Below, piece after piece: positions 1 to 8,036 of a DNA stretch of 64,000 nucleotides. Origin of the DNA: Joostella atrarenae (lineage in GTDB: Bacteria > Bacteroidota > Bacteroidia > Flavobacteriales > Flavobacteriaceae); NCBI RefSeq assembly GCF_021764745.1, contig NZ_JAETXX010000011.1, positions 62,001 to 126,000 of the forward strand. Direction: 5' to 3'. The first letter of the stretch is position 1. Every line of letters starts with the position of its first letter. The notes under the pieces were generated by a model. The model had not been told where the DNA came from, did not search any database, and saw only the letters and a list, made by a program, of their open reading frames with translations. Both the position numbers and the translations under genes were made by a program.

Positions 1-1
1 A

Positions 2-130
2 CTCTCAGATAGATTCCGCTGGTTAGCAGCCTCCAGAAGCACCATTATACAAAGCTCCAAAACACACCCCGGTTTATGTGAAGACCCCGAGGAAGCATTA
101 AAAGATATATTTGAAAAATACGTTTTATAA
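2..130 (+). CDS. C-terminal end of an unrecognised protein (partial)
   Basis: The frame is open from base 2 to the TAA at 128-130 and gives the last 42 residues of a protein that starts left of the window. The tail reads SRSTIIQSSKTHPGLC and then a charged helix ending EKYVL. I do not recognise the family from this fragment. Composition resembles the neighbouring genes, so a real gene end is more likely than a chance open frame, but the piece is too short to be certain. Confidence 0.5.
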   Translation, partial: LSDRFRWLAASRSTIIQSSKTHPGLCEDPEEALKDIFEKYVL

Positions 131-255
131 TTCCCCATAGAAAAAGCCTTTTTTATAGAATAAAAATTACTTCTGAAATTTATAATGTACTGAATATGTA
201 TTTATTATAGATTTTAATCTCTATATTTAGAAAAATAACCCATAAATATAGAGCC

Positions 256-732
256 ATGAGAAATGTGATTACTACAAAGCTTAGTAATGCTGACGAATCA
301 AAAATCAACTCGCTAGTAGACCAATTAGAAAAACTAATTAACGGAAAACTAACAGCATTAACAGAAGATGAGCGTATAAAATACGGATCTATAAACGAGC
401 AGAATAAGCTACTGGTTAATAAGGTATTCGATTTTAATAAACGTTCTCCAGAACTAAGCACCAAAGATGTAGATTGGATAGAGTTTAAAAAAGATTTTGA
501 GTCCCGAAGCTTTTTAGAAAACACACTAGAACGTATAAAGAGTGTAGCCTACCAAATGGAAAGTACAAAAACACTGCATGATTACGACAACTACCAAGAT
601 GCACTGCTAGATTATAGCCACGCACAATATAAAAAAGGCGCAGGTGCAAATGGGTACACAGAGAAAGTAGCAGATTTAAAGCAATTCTTTCCGAGAACAA
701 GAAAAAAACAAGAAGACGAGAACGAATCTTAA
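256..732 (+). CDS. Hypothetical soluble protein, 158 aa
   Basis: I do not recognise a named family. The protein is highly charged, with no signal peptide or membrane segment, and mostly predicted helix (for example NADESKINSLVDQLEKLI near the N-terminus). The tail is very basic then acidic (PRTRKKQEDENES). A -7-like box TATATTTA at 222-229 lies 27 bases before the ATG, and a hairpin terminator follows at 758-795, so it is probably transcribed alone. No function can be proposed from context. Confidence 0.75.
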   Translation: MRNVITTKLSNADESKINSLVDQLEKLINGKLTALTEDERIKYGSINEQNKLLVNKVFDFNKRSPELSTKDVDWIEFKKDFESRSFLENTLERIKSVAYQMESTKTLHDYDNYQDALLDYSHAQYKKGAGANGYTEKVADLKQFFPRTRKKQEDENES

Positions 733-756
733 ACCTTTAGTTGCTAGCATATAACG

Positions 757-801
757 ATTAGCCTCCATTCCTAAAAATTTAGGTTTGGAGGCTAATTCTT
801 T
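757..801 (+). terminator. Rho-independent terminator after the 158-aa gene
   Basis: A perfect 10-bp stem (TTAGCCTCCA at 758-767 with TGGAGGCTAA at 786-795) encloses a second palindrome, CCTAAAAATTTAGG at 770-783, and is followed by TTCTTTT. It ends the transcript from the gene at 256-732. The inner palindrome is also the first copy of the motif repeated in the array to the right. Confidence 0.75.
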
Positions 802-1169
802 TAGGTTGCATACCTAAACGTTTAGGTACACAACCTAAAGTTTTAAGTCCGCCCTATATATCTTTAGGTGAGTTATAGCAGCGTTTAGCTAGATTATAGA
901 TGTCTTTAGGTTCCCAATAGAAGTCATTGGGTTATTTACTGTCCCGTTTCGGTCTTTTAATGATGTGTTTAGGTGAAAAATAGATGTTTTTAAGCCCAAC
1001 GATTAAAATTTTGACCTCCGCCATTAAAACTTTCATCAAATCACTTAAAGTTTTATTCATCCTCGCTAAAATTATGAGTGTCGCACTTATAATTTTCCCC
1101 CTTTTAATTAAAATTATCATTAAAGAACCTAAACGGGACACCTTTTGACCTAAACGGATGTATTTTTCT
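770..1169. repeat. Degenerate 21-bp phased repeat array built on CCTAAAnnTTTAGG
   Basis: Starting at 792, eighteen consecutive 21-bp units can be laid out without a gap (792, 813, 834 and so on to 1149); one more copy sits at 770, 22 bp upstream. The best units are perfect dyads, CCTAAACGTTTAGG at 813-826 and CCTAAAAATTTAGG at 770-783. Most others keep one half: the TTTAGG half in 855-987, the xTTAAA or CCTAAA half in 1002-1160. The 21-bp period is two turns of B-DNA, so all sites face one side of the helix. Read on the minus strand, 21 bp also equals seven codons, and a 99-codon open frame (1231-932) shows heptads, but it begins in the 8-bp repeat and is closed by stops, so I treat it as noncoding. 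Confidence 0.85.
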
Positions 1170-1194
1170 GTTAAAGTCTCTTTTATAGGGATAA

Positions 1195-1282
1195 TGTGAG
1201 GTTGTGAGGTTGTGAAGTTGTGAAGTTGCAAATTTGCGAAACTGTGAAACTGTGAAACTGTGAATTTGCTTGATTGTGATTT
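1195..1282. repeat. 8-bp tandem repeat, about 11 units of TGTGAANY
   Basis: Consecutive octamers read TGTGAGGT, TGTGAGGT, TGTGAAGT, TGTGAAGT, TGCAAATT, TGCGAAAC, TGTGAAAC, TGTGAAAC, TGTGAATT, TGCTTGAT, TGTGATTT. Neighbouring units are most alike, as expected from slippage. The array directly follows the 21-bp array and precedes the gene at 1397; no gene is seen in it. Confidence 0.85.
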
Positions 1283-1396
1283 ATGTTTAAGACTTCTACT
1301 TTAATTTTCTGTATATATCTAGTAGACTTCCTTTTTTAAGTTTTAATAATAGGTATATTTATAAATTCTAGTAAAACATCATCAACAGAAGTTAAC

Positions 1397-2098
1397 ATGA
1401 GTGTATTCTCTTATCATTTAATTGAATTATCATTTTTTAGGGGAGTAAAAGGTATATTCTCAAGTCCAGTTTCAAAAAAAACTAAAGGGTTAATTCATTC
1501 GGAATACATGACCACAATGACTCTAGGCTCCTCAATTACATCTACTTCTAGATTTTTAATTAAACAGGTGGCTGTCTTCATGCAATGGGAAGACGAAAAT
1601 GCCTTAGATGAATATTTAAAACAAGATAGCTTTGGTAGAGTCTTAACAAGAGGATGGCACGTACGTTTAACTTTTATTAGAAAATGGGGAAAGTACAATG
1701 GATTTAGAATTCCAGAACAAGAAGAAAGCATAGAACAGAACATATATCCTGTTGTTGCTATAACAATAGCTAAAATGAAACCCTTGGAAGTTCCGAGATT
1801 TATCAATTGGGGAAGACCTGTAGAAAAACTAGTTCGTGACCACCCTGGCACAACACTTTCTTTAGCATCAGTCAAGCTACCTAATACTGTATCTACATTT
1901 TCAATTTGGAAAACAGAAAAAGAAATGACAGATATGGTTCACGGTCATAGTAAGGTTACTAAACCTAAAAGACACTCTAATGCTATGAAAGAAAGAGTGC
2001 GTAGAAATTTTCACTTTGAATTCACAACGCTAAGATTCAAACCTATTGCAGAATACGGCTCTTGGAAAGGTAAATCAAATTTCATCCCTAAATCTTAA
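1397..2098 (+). CDS. CrtA-like (spheroidene monooxygenase family) protein
   Basis: The 233-residue protein has the length and the C-terminal pattern of the CrtA family: a VSTFSIWKTEKEMTDMVHGH stretch (around residues 163-182) followed by a histidine/arginine-rich segment ending in an aromatic strand. CrtA adds oxygen to spheroidene in phototrophs using a haem-bound ferredoxin-like barrel. No carotenoid genes are nearby and this organism shows no phototrophy genes, so substrate and even catalysis are unknown. A -7-like TATATTTA at 1354-1361 lies 36 bases upstream. The next gene starts 14 bases after its stop, suggesting an operon of three. The assignment is by remembered motif only. Confidence 0.5.
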   Translation: MSVFSYHLIELSFFRGVKGIFSSPVSKKTKGLIHSEYMTTMTLGSSITSTSRFLIKQVAVFMQWEDENALDEYLKQDSFGRVLTRGWHVRLTFIRKWGKYNGFRIPEQEESIEQNIYPVVAITIAKMKPLEVPRFINWGRPVEKLVRDHPGTTLSLASVKLPNTVSTFSIWKTEKEMTDMVHGHSKVTKPKRHSNAMKERVRRNFHFEFTTLRFKPIAEYGSWKGKSNFIPKS

Positions 2099-2112
2099 TC
2101 AATTATTGTTAA

Positions 2113-2997
2113 ATGAATCTTGCTCATAAAAAACAAAACTTTCAAGACTGGATAACGCAGCAATGGGTTATTCTATTTGGAAAGAAAGTTGATGAAAAAC
2201 ATAGTGAATGGCTATTAGGTCCTTTTGGAAATACAAATGGTATCGGCATAAAATTCATTGATCAATTAGCAGAAAAAGAACACCTAATTAAGGATAAAGG
2301 CGATAAGAATAAAGGTTTAATACAATCTATTAATCAATTAAATTTATCTAAAGAGCAATTAAAAGTTTTATCCGAAGAAGTAATTGATTTTTATGAAAAC
2401 ACTGCCAACTATGACTTTGATTTAAATGTTAAATGGAATCCTTTCTTTAAAGGTTTTGGGATATTACTAAAGACCATTTTTAGCAATCGGATAGAACAAT
2501 TAAATATTCCTATTGACAATATAAAAGAAACTGAAGCTTTAAAAAGTGAAATAATACACTTAAAAGATGCTAACACCATGGAAGTTAAGCGGACCATATG
2601 GTTAAGAACTTTTAAGAAAACAAATCAAGTAGTGTATTCTGGAATTTATGAAGCATGTACCCTTCCCTCTGGAAAGACCTGTATTAAAGCCATTTTCCCT
2701 TTACCAAACGGGAATGCAACTGTAATTTTAAGTCCTAGTGTTGGAGATAATGGAGAGCTGGTATTAGACTCTTCTGGGAAAAGAATTGGAGATAGTGGCT
2801 TCTATTTTTTGTTAAACGACGCTAAGGGAAAGCTATGGACTAAGTTTATTAAATCGTTTAAAGACAAACTAGTTGTTAGTCCTAATAATGATAGAATTAT
2901 TGCTATACAAACTTTAACTTTATGGGGAATAAGAGTTTTAGTTTTTCAATATAATATAACAAAAAAGTATCCCTCTGAAAACCTTATAAATAAATGA
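2113..2997 (+). CDS. Hypothetical protein, 294 aa
   Basis: Not recognised. It appears cytoplasmic: no signal peptide, with aromatic-rich N-terminus (FQDWITQQWVILFGKKVD), a helical middle, and a C-terminal half rich in beta strands (residues 165-270) with several Asp-Gly turns. It follows the CrtA-like gene by 14 bases and its last four bases overlap the next start (ATGA at 2994-2997), so the three genes are likely co-transcribed and translationally coupled. Confidence 0.75.
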   Translation: MNLAHKKQNFQDWITQQWVILFGKKVDEKHSEWLLGPFGNTNGIGIKFIDQLAEKEHLIKDKGDKNKGLIQSINQLNLSKEQLKVLSEEVIDFYENTANYDFDLNVKWNPFFKGFGILLKTIFSNRIEQLNIPIDNIKETEALKSEIIHLKDANTMEVKRTIWLRTFKKTNQVVYSGIYEACTLPSGKTCIKAIFPLPNGNATVILSPSVGDNGELVLDSSGKRIGDSGFYFLLNDAKGKLWTKFIKSFKDKLVVSPNNDRIIAIQTLTLWGIRVLVFQYNITKKYPSENLINK

Positions 2998-3425
2998 AAT
3001 TAAAATTAATCTTAATATTTACCCTATTAATTTCTAGTTGTGGAAGCACGAAAAATACAACCAACCTTCCTGAATTAACAATTGAAAATAAAAGTATGAA
3101 TAGATTAATTGTTGATAGAAAACCTAACTATGGAATTATGGGTAGTGATGGATGCGTTGTTATGGAAGAAATTTCTATGGACATTACTAAATTGGATAAT
3201 GGGAGCATCATACAAGGAAAAGTTTTTGACTCAAATACGAAAGCTCCCCTTATAAATGCTACTTTAAAACTTACAACAAGACAGAAGGATACTAATAATA
3301 CTTCAACGATAAATACAGATAAAAAAGGGTTTTATAAATCTAAACTAAAAGGTGAATTAACAGATATTGAAATAGATTACATTGGGTATAGAACATTAAA
3401 AGTTAGCTTTAAAAAAGCATTTTAA
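2994..3425 (+). CDS. Lipoprotein with carboxypeptidase-regulatory-like domain
   Basis: A 143-residue protein with a lipoprotein signal (LILIFTLLISSC, lipidated Cys16). The second half (about residues 70-140) reads as a CarboxypepD_reg/CNA-B-like beta sandwich: GKVFDSNTKAPLINATLKL, then DKKGFYKSKLKG and IDYIGYRTLKV. Such domains sit in the cell envelope and often occur at the N-terminus of TonB receptors; here it stands alone. Its ATG overlaps the stop of the gene before it. A weak low-GC hairpin follows at 3454-3474. Confidence 0.7.
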   Translation: MKLKLILIFTLLISSCGSTKNTTNLPELTIENKSMNRLIVDRKPNYGIMGSDGCVVMEEISMDITKLDNGSIIQGKVFDSNTKAPLINATLKLTTRQKDTNNTSTINTDKKGFYKSKLKGELTDIEIDYIGYRTLKVSFKKAF

Positions 3426-3453
3426 AAGCAAATTTGCGAATCCAACAGATTTA

Positions 3454-3487
3454 CAAATTAGCATCTTTAATTTGTTTATTTTTATTT
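3454..3487 (+). terminator. Possible weak terminator
   Basis: CAAATTA (3454-3460) can pair with TAATTTG (3468-3474), followed by TTTATTTTTATTT. The stem has only one GC pair, so this is a weak call placed after the lipoprotein gene. Confidence 0.35.
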
Positions 3488-3509
3488 CGTCTAAAGAAAA
3501 AAGCATTTC

Positions 3510-4148
3510 ATGAAAATTATCTCCACTAACATAGCAAAGCCAACAACATTCATTTGGAATGGTAAAGAAGAGACTACGGGTATTTACAAAAAGCCTGTTG
3601 ATACTCCTATTTACTTATCTAAAAATGAGGTATTAGAAGATGAGGTCTCCAACCGTGTGTATCATGGTGGCTATTATAAAGCTTGTTATATGTTTTCCGC
3701 AGAACAATATCCGTATTGGAAAAACATATATCCTGATTTGGAGTGGACATGGGGAATGTTTGGAGAGAATCTTACTGTTTCTAACTTCGATGAGCGCAAG
3801 GTACATTTGGGAGCCATTTATAAAGTAGGCAAAGCCGTTGTACAGGTTTCTCAATCTCGAGAGCCTTGTTATAAGTTTGGCTATAAATTTGGGACTCAGA
3901 AAGTACTCAAACAGTTTATAGAACATGGCTTTGGAGGTACTTACTTAAGCATTTTAGAGGAAGGCCATGTGGCCAACAATGACGAGTTTGTTTTAGTAGA
4001 ACAACCAGAAAACAGCTTAACGGTTGCTCAGTTATTTGAGTTGCTATGGGCAAAAGAAAAGAACCAAGAGTTATTAAAAATAGCCGCAAATAGTAAAGCC
4101 CTTCCGCCAAAAAAGAGAATGTTTTTTAGCAAGTATATTAAAGAATAG
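3510..4148 (+). CDS. MOSC domain protein (YiiM-like)
   Basis: The 212-residue protein matches MOSC domains, the sulfur-carrier fold found at the C-terminus of molybdenum cofactor sulfurase and in stand-alone YiiM proteins that work on N-hydroxylated compounds. Visible marks are HGGYYKACYMFS near residues 52-63, GMFGENLT at 82-89 and the conserved cysteine in SREPC (Cys120). Residues about 160-212 form a helical tail like the YiiM three-alpha domain. It is a single gene followed by an independent promoter. Confidence 0.85.
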   Translation: MKIISTNIAKPTTFIWNGKEETTGIYKKPVDTPIYLSKNEVLEDEVSNRVYHGGYYKACYMFSAEQYPYWKNIYPDLEWTWGMFGENLTVSNFDERKVHLGAIYKVGKAVVQVSQSREPCYKFGYKFGTQKVLKQFIEHGFGGTYLSILEEGHVANNDEFVLVEQPENSLTVAQLFELLWAKEKNQELLKIAANSKALPPKKRMFFSKYIKE

Positions 4149-4222
4149 GTTATAGATTTTCCAAACAATCCTACTGACAAAGAATATAATCTATATATTT
4201 ATAGCTGCCATAATACAAGCAT

Positions 4223-4909
4223 ATGGCATCCATTTATATGAAGACAACTATTACATGCCACCCATACTCACACTTAAAGGTAGAATTAAATGAGTTAGAA
4301 AGTATTATTGTAGAAAGGGGTGCATTAATATTTTCTGATGGAGATTATAAATTGATAACAAAATCAGAAGCAAAAACGTTCAACAATTGGATAGGGATAG
4401 CTTTTGGAGGAAAGAGCATTATTTACAACCAGTATAATGCAAAGGAAAAAATGGAAATGCTATTCTCCCCTAATCAGAATGCAGAAATATTTGAAGTTGA
4501 AATCTCCAATCAGAAATCAGTAATCATTTCTCCTGATGCTCATTTTGCTAGAACTAATAAAATTGAATTAAAGATAATTAAGCAAAATTGGAGGGCTGTT
4601 GCTCATGATGGTTTAAAAATGAAGGCATCTGGTGAAGGGCAATTATTTTTAATTGGATATGGAGAAATTATAAACAAAAAATTAAGCCCCGAGAAGGAAT
4701 ATTTAATAGATGAAGATTATTTAGTAGCATATGATAGCCACTTAAATATTAAACGTGTTTCCCGTGGATTAAAAGAACTTGTGAGCAGTGGAGAGGGCTT
4801 CTTATATTCAATAAAAGGAGATGGAGAAATCTGGCTTCAGACTAGAGACAAAGACGAGATGTCTTCAAGTGGAGGAATAATTAATCGTATTCTAAGCTTC
4901 TTTTACTAA
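4223..4909 (+). CDS. AIM24 / DUF124 family protein
   Basis: The second half carries the family's pattern: GEGQLFLIGYGEI (about residues 137-149), then a 'LIDEDYLVAYDSHL' strand pair, GLKELVSSGEGFLYSIKGDG and a final WLQTR. These proteins are trimeric beta-prism folds found in bacteria, and in yeast mitochondria as Aim24; the biochemical role is unclear. No signal peptide. Translation may start at 4223 or at the next Met (4238). A -7-like TATATTTA at 4194-4201 is suitably placed for the first start. Confidence 0.75.
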   Translation: MASIYMKTTITCHPYSHLKVELNELESIIVERGALIFSDGDYKLITKSEAKTFNNWIGIAFGGKSIIYNQYNAKEKMEMLFSPNQNAEIFEVEISNQKSVIISPDAHFARTNKIELKIIKQNWRAVAHDGLKMKASGEGQLFLIGYGEIINKKLSPEKEYLIDEDYLVAYDSHLNIKRVSRGLKELVSSGEGFLYSIKGDGEIWLQTRDKDEMSSSGGIINRILSFFY

Positions 4910-4965
4910 TCTATGTAACTTTCTTAGGAGGATATAAGTAATTATCTTTACGCAAACTAGATTTA

Positions 4966-5490
4966 ATGCAACTCATAAGACTTAAAAATACTGCTGATAA
5001 TTATTTTTCTGAAGCGTGGGAAATATATCAAGAAGCCTTTCCCTTTGATGAACGGAGGTTGCTTGCCGTTCAAACCCAAGTGATGAAAAACCCTGCTTAT
5101 CATTTTGATATAGTAATGGAGGAGCAACAATTAATAGGGATTATTTTATGGTGGGATTTTGATGCTCATCGCTATATAGATCATTTCGCTACGGCAACAG
5201 CCCATAGAAATAAAGGATATGGAAAATTAATATTAGAGAAATTTAAAAGCGATAATAAGAAGTCAATCCTCTTGGAGGTAGAATTACCAGACACTGCAAT
5301 TAACAAGCGAAGAATAAAATTCTATGAGCGCTTAGGCTTTAAATTAAATATGCACCACTATAAAGCACCCGCTTTGAGTGCGCAACAATCTCCATTAGAA
5401 TTCCTATTGATGTCCTACCCCAACGCAATCTCCTCTGATGATGTGGCTCAATTTGTAGCGGAATGCCACCCCATTATTTTTGGAAAATAA
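4966..5490 (+). CDS. GNAT family N-acetyltransferase
   Basis: A 174-residue GNAT protein. The acetyl-CoA loop is HRNKGYGKLIL (about residues 82-92; the Q/RxxGxG/A motif), followed by the strand LLEVELP and the RRIKFYERLGFK helix typical of motif B. The IIGIILWWDFD strand pair precedes it. Substrate unknown. A -7-like TATCTTTA (4944-4951) lies just upstream. Convergent with the methyltransferase that ends 20 bases away. Confidence 0.85.
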   Translation: MQLIRLKNTADNYFSEAWEIYQEAFPFDERRLLAVQTQVMKNPAYHFDIVMEEQQLIGIILWWDFDAHRYIDHFATATAHRNKGYGKLILEKFKSDNKKSILLEVELPDTAINKRRIKFYERLGFKLNMHHYKAPALSAQQSPLEFLLMSYPNAISSDDVAQFVAECHPIIFGK

Positions 5491-5510
5491 AAAGCTAGAA
5501 ACTAGTCGCT

Positions 5511-6188
5511 TTAAAAGACAGTATACATTGTAGTTAAAATAACTCCCTTATACCCTTTTGAAGAGAGAGATAACAGTTGCTTTTCTTCTTGTACTTTAAA
5601 ATTAAATGGAGGAGCTAATAAATTCAATCCGCTGTTCTTTTTCAACCTGATTCCTTGTCCAGATATAATGTCTTTATTAGGAGTAAACGCTTGTTCTGGG
5701 AGGTGTTCTGTTAGGATAATATATTTAAAGTTAGCCAACTTAGGCACGATACTTTGTATTTCTGCATTCGATAAATGTTGCAATACTTGTCGCACTAAAA
5801 CACAATCTCCAGCTGGCAAATCATCTTTAGCGATATCTAAACAATGGAATTCTAAATTGCTATCCTTAAACTTTTCTTTATTGCGAGCAATAAGAGTTGC
5901 CACAATATCTACAGCGATATACTTTTGGGTGTGTGCCACCAACTCTTTACCCACATTAAAATCTCCACAGCCTAAATCGCAAACTACCAACGGCTTTTTA
6001 AAAGAAGTAAGAAACGAGGTAACCACATCTATATACGGGTTTACAATCTCTGGATCATGAGACCCGAAACCTGAGTAGAAATCAGATTTATTATCGCCCC
6101 AGAGTTTCATTGCATACACCTGCTCCATAGCGTCTTTTGTTGGCCATGGTTTCTTTATTTTTTTAGCACCGCTATTATTATCCTTCAT
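5511..6188 (-). CDS. Class I SAM-dependent methyltransferase
   Basis: A 225-residue Rossmann methyltransferase. Motif I is VVCDLGCGDFNVGKEL (about residues 68-83), motif II YIAVDIVA, followed by LEFHCLDIAKDDLP and the post-motif VLVRQVLQHLSN, which resembles small-molecule methyltransferases. The substrate is not evident. Transcribed divergently from the FemAB-like gene, from a good -7 box at 6209-6216. Confidence 0.8.
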   Translation of the reverse strand: MKDNNSGAKKIKKPWPTKDAMEQVYAMKLWGDNKSDFYSGFGSHDPEIVNPYIDVVTSFLTSFKKPLVVCDLGCGDFNVGKELVAHTQKYIAVDIVATLIARNKEKFKDSNLEFHCLDIAKDDLPAGDCVLVRQVLQHLSNAEIQSIVPKLANFKYIILTEHLPEQAFTPNKDIISGQGIRLKKNSGLNLLAPPFNFKVQEEKQLLSLSSKGYKGVILTTMYTVF

Positions 6189-6208
6189 AAACCTGCTTAC
6201 TATTAAAA

Positions 6209-6216
6209 CAAACCTA
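6209..6216 (-). promoter_or_regulatory. -7 promoter box of the methyltransferase gene
   Basis: On the minus strand the sequence is TAGGTTTG, an exact match to the Bacteroidota -7 consensus TAnnTTTG, 21 bases before the ATG. No clear TTG is seen at -33. Confidence 0.55.
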
Positions 6217-6307
6217 CAAATTATATGGAATAGTGTTATTAAATTACTACTACATTCGTTCTCAATAGATCAAGCCTGTATAATTTTAATAACTGCGACA
6301 CTTTTTT

Positions 6308-6315
6308 TAACTTTG
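6308..6315 (+). promoter_or_regulatory. -7 promoter box of the FemAB-like gene
   Basis: TAACTTTG matches TAnnTTTG and ends 16 bases before the ATG at 6332, implying a leader of about ten bases. The -33 region has no exact TTG. Confidence 0.5.
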
Positions 6316-6331
6316 CACGAAATTTTTTTGG

Positions 6332-7429
6332 ATGATTTGTACTGTAGAGAAAAAGGAGATTGAAGACATTAACCCAACAAATATTTTACCTCAAACACCA
6401 TATTGGGGGCGGCTTAAAGACCAACAGGGATTTATTCCTAATGGATTTGAAGTCACTATTTCTAAAGACCTTTTAGGAACTTCAGAGAGTGGTTTGGCAA
6501 AAGCACAAGACGATTTGTTGGTGCTTATAAAATATATAACTCCAGATTTCTGTTACGCATACGTACCTTACGGTCCAAAAATAGAACCTACTTTCGAAAA
6601 TCAAGGGTTGTTTTTAGAAGAGCTTTCTGAAACTATAAAACCTCATCTTCCCGAAAACTGTATGTTTATCCGTTATGATTTGATTTGGGAAAACCAATGG
6701 GCCACGGAAGACGAGTATTTTGATGCGGAAGGAAATTGGAACGGTCCGCCGCAAACTAGGATTCAAGAGTTTAGAGTGAATTACAAAACTTCTGAATGGA
6801 ATTTACGTAAAAGTCCGAGTGATATATTACCAAAGAATACTTTCTTTTTAGACTTAAAACAGAAAGAAGAAGATCTCCTTTATAATATGCGCTACAACAC
6901 AAGATATAATATCCGACAGGCAAATAAAAAGGGTATTGAAGTAAAGGAATATGGAGTAGAAAACATTAAAGATTGGTACAAACTTTATGTAGAAACTTCT
7001 CAGCGCCACCAAATGGGACTGCAAAGTGAAGCTTATTTTGAACGTATTTTAAACAATCAAGACAACCATAAGAATGGCGTTAATGTAAAAATGCTAATGG
7101 CAAGTCATGATGATAAATTCTTAGCTTCTATGTTTTTAGTATTATCTAATAAACGTGGAAACTATTTATACGGAGCTTCTTCTTCGGATAATAAACTAGC
7201 TAGTTATGCCCTCCAATGGGAATCTATAAAAACTGCCAGACAATGGGGATGTACAGAATACGATATGTTTGGTTCTGCGCCAAACTTAAGTAAATCGCAT
7301 CCATTACGTGGAGTTCATGTTTATAAAAAGGGATTTGGAGGAGAATTATTCCATAGAATGGGATGTTGGGATTACCCATTTAATCAAAAGGAATACGATT
7401 TATTCCGACTCCAAGAAGCTAGTAATTAA
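6332..7429 (+). CDS. FemAB-like peptidyltransferase / GNAT-fold protein
   Basis: The 365-residue protein resembles the FemA/B/X family, which adds amino acids from aminoacyl-tRNA to the lipid II stem peptide. It has the two-domain layout: N-terminal TPYWGRLKDQQGF and a C-terminal repeat with LYNMRYNTRYNIRQANKKG (about 186-204), WYKLYVETSQRHQMG, YLYGASSSDNK, ALQWESIKTARQWGCTEYDM and a GFGGE turn. Flavobacterial peptidoglycan normally lacks interpeptide bridges, so the true acceptor is uncertain and could be another amino-acyl acceptor. Confidence 0.8.
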   Translation: MICTVEKKEIEDINPTNILPQTPYWGRLKDQQGFIPNGFEVTISKDLLGTSESGLAKAQDDLLVLIKYITPDFCYAYVPYGPKIEPTFENQGLFLEELSETIKPHLPENCMFIRYDLIWENQWATEDEYFDAEGNWNGPPQTRIQEFRVNYKTSEWNLRKSPSDILPKNTFFLDLKQKEEDLLYNMRYNTRYNIRQANKKGIEVKEYGVENIKDWYKLYVETSQRHQMGLQSEAYFERILNNQDNHKNGVNVKMLMASHDDKFLASMFLVLSNKRGNYLYGASSSDNKLASYALQWESIKTARQWGCTEYDMFGSAPNLSKSHPLRGVHVYKKGFGGELFHRMGCWDYPFNQKEYDLFRLQEASN

Positions 7430-7570
7430 TTATTAGCACATATATAATTACCACACAGAGTTTTTCTCTAATACGCTAAGGAACTTTTTTATAGCTTATT
7501 CGTGTATATAATCTTGTTAAGGGTTGATATTTTCTTTAACTTGTATAAGTTATCCAAACCGCTAGAAAAC

Positions 7571-7972
7571 ATGAAAACGCTATTTGAAAAACTGAAACTA
7601 GAACACCAAAAGGAGATTCTTATTATTAATGAGCCTGATGGATTTGCTGAACAGTTGGCAGCACTGGTAGATATTGAGATCTATCAATCGCTTATTCAAG
7701 TAAATAAGATGGAATTTGCCTTAGTTTTTGTTTCTACTATTAAAGAATTAGAGAACCAAGTGCATACACTTCATCCAAAATTAAAAGGAGATGTTGTTTT
7801 ATGGGTTGCACATCCTCGGAAAAAATCGGAGACACTCACCACAGATATTACAGACGATTACGATTGGCATCCTTTATTGAATCACCGTTATGAGGCAGTA
7901 AAAAATGTAAAGATAAATAACGATTGGGAAGCAATACGCTTTAGAAGATCAGAATATCATAAGATGTCTTAA
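7571..7972 (+). CDS. Small hypothetical protein, 133 aa
   Basis: I place the start at the ATG at 7571 (MKTLFEKLKLEHQ) rather than the GTG at 7502, because the extra residues look like leader sequence. The protein is cytoplasmic with strands KEILIINEP, FALVFVSTIKEL and DVVLWVAHP and ends WEAIRFRRSEYHKM. The pattern resembles small Bacteroidota alpha/beta proteins of unknown function whose conserved core is a hydrophobic strand followed by 'WVAHPR'. No role can be assigned. Confidence 0.7.
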   Translation: MKTLFEKLKLEHQKEILIINEPDGFAEQLAALVDIEIYQSLIQVNKMEFALVFVSTIKELENQVHTLHPKLKGDVVLWVAHPRKKSETLTTDITDDYDWHPLLNHRYEAVKNVKINNDWEAIRFRRSEYHKMS

Positions 7973-8036
7973 TCGTAAAAATAATGACAAGACCAAATCT
8001 AAACACTTAAATTAGATACTCAATTTAAACCAACTG

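Noticed and set aside
770-1169. CRISPR array
   Set aside because: The period is a constant 21 bp with degenerate repeats and no unique spacers of 26 bp or more; no cas genes are present.
932-1231. Minus-strand 99-residue open frame as a gene
   Set aside because: It starts inside the 8-bp repeat, has no promoter or terminator of its own, and its heptads follow from the 21-bp period; continuing frames contain stops.
1195-1282. Integron attC-like site
   Set aside because: No inverted core sites and no integrase; simple octamer slippage explains it.
7502-7570. GTG start at 7502 for the 133-residue protein
   Set aside because: The extra residues look like translated leader sequence; the ATG at 7571 gives a normal start.
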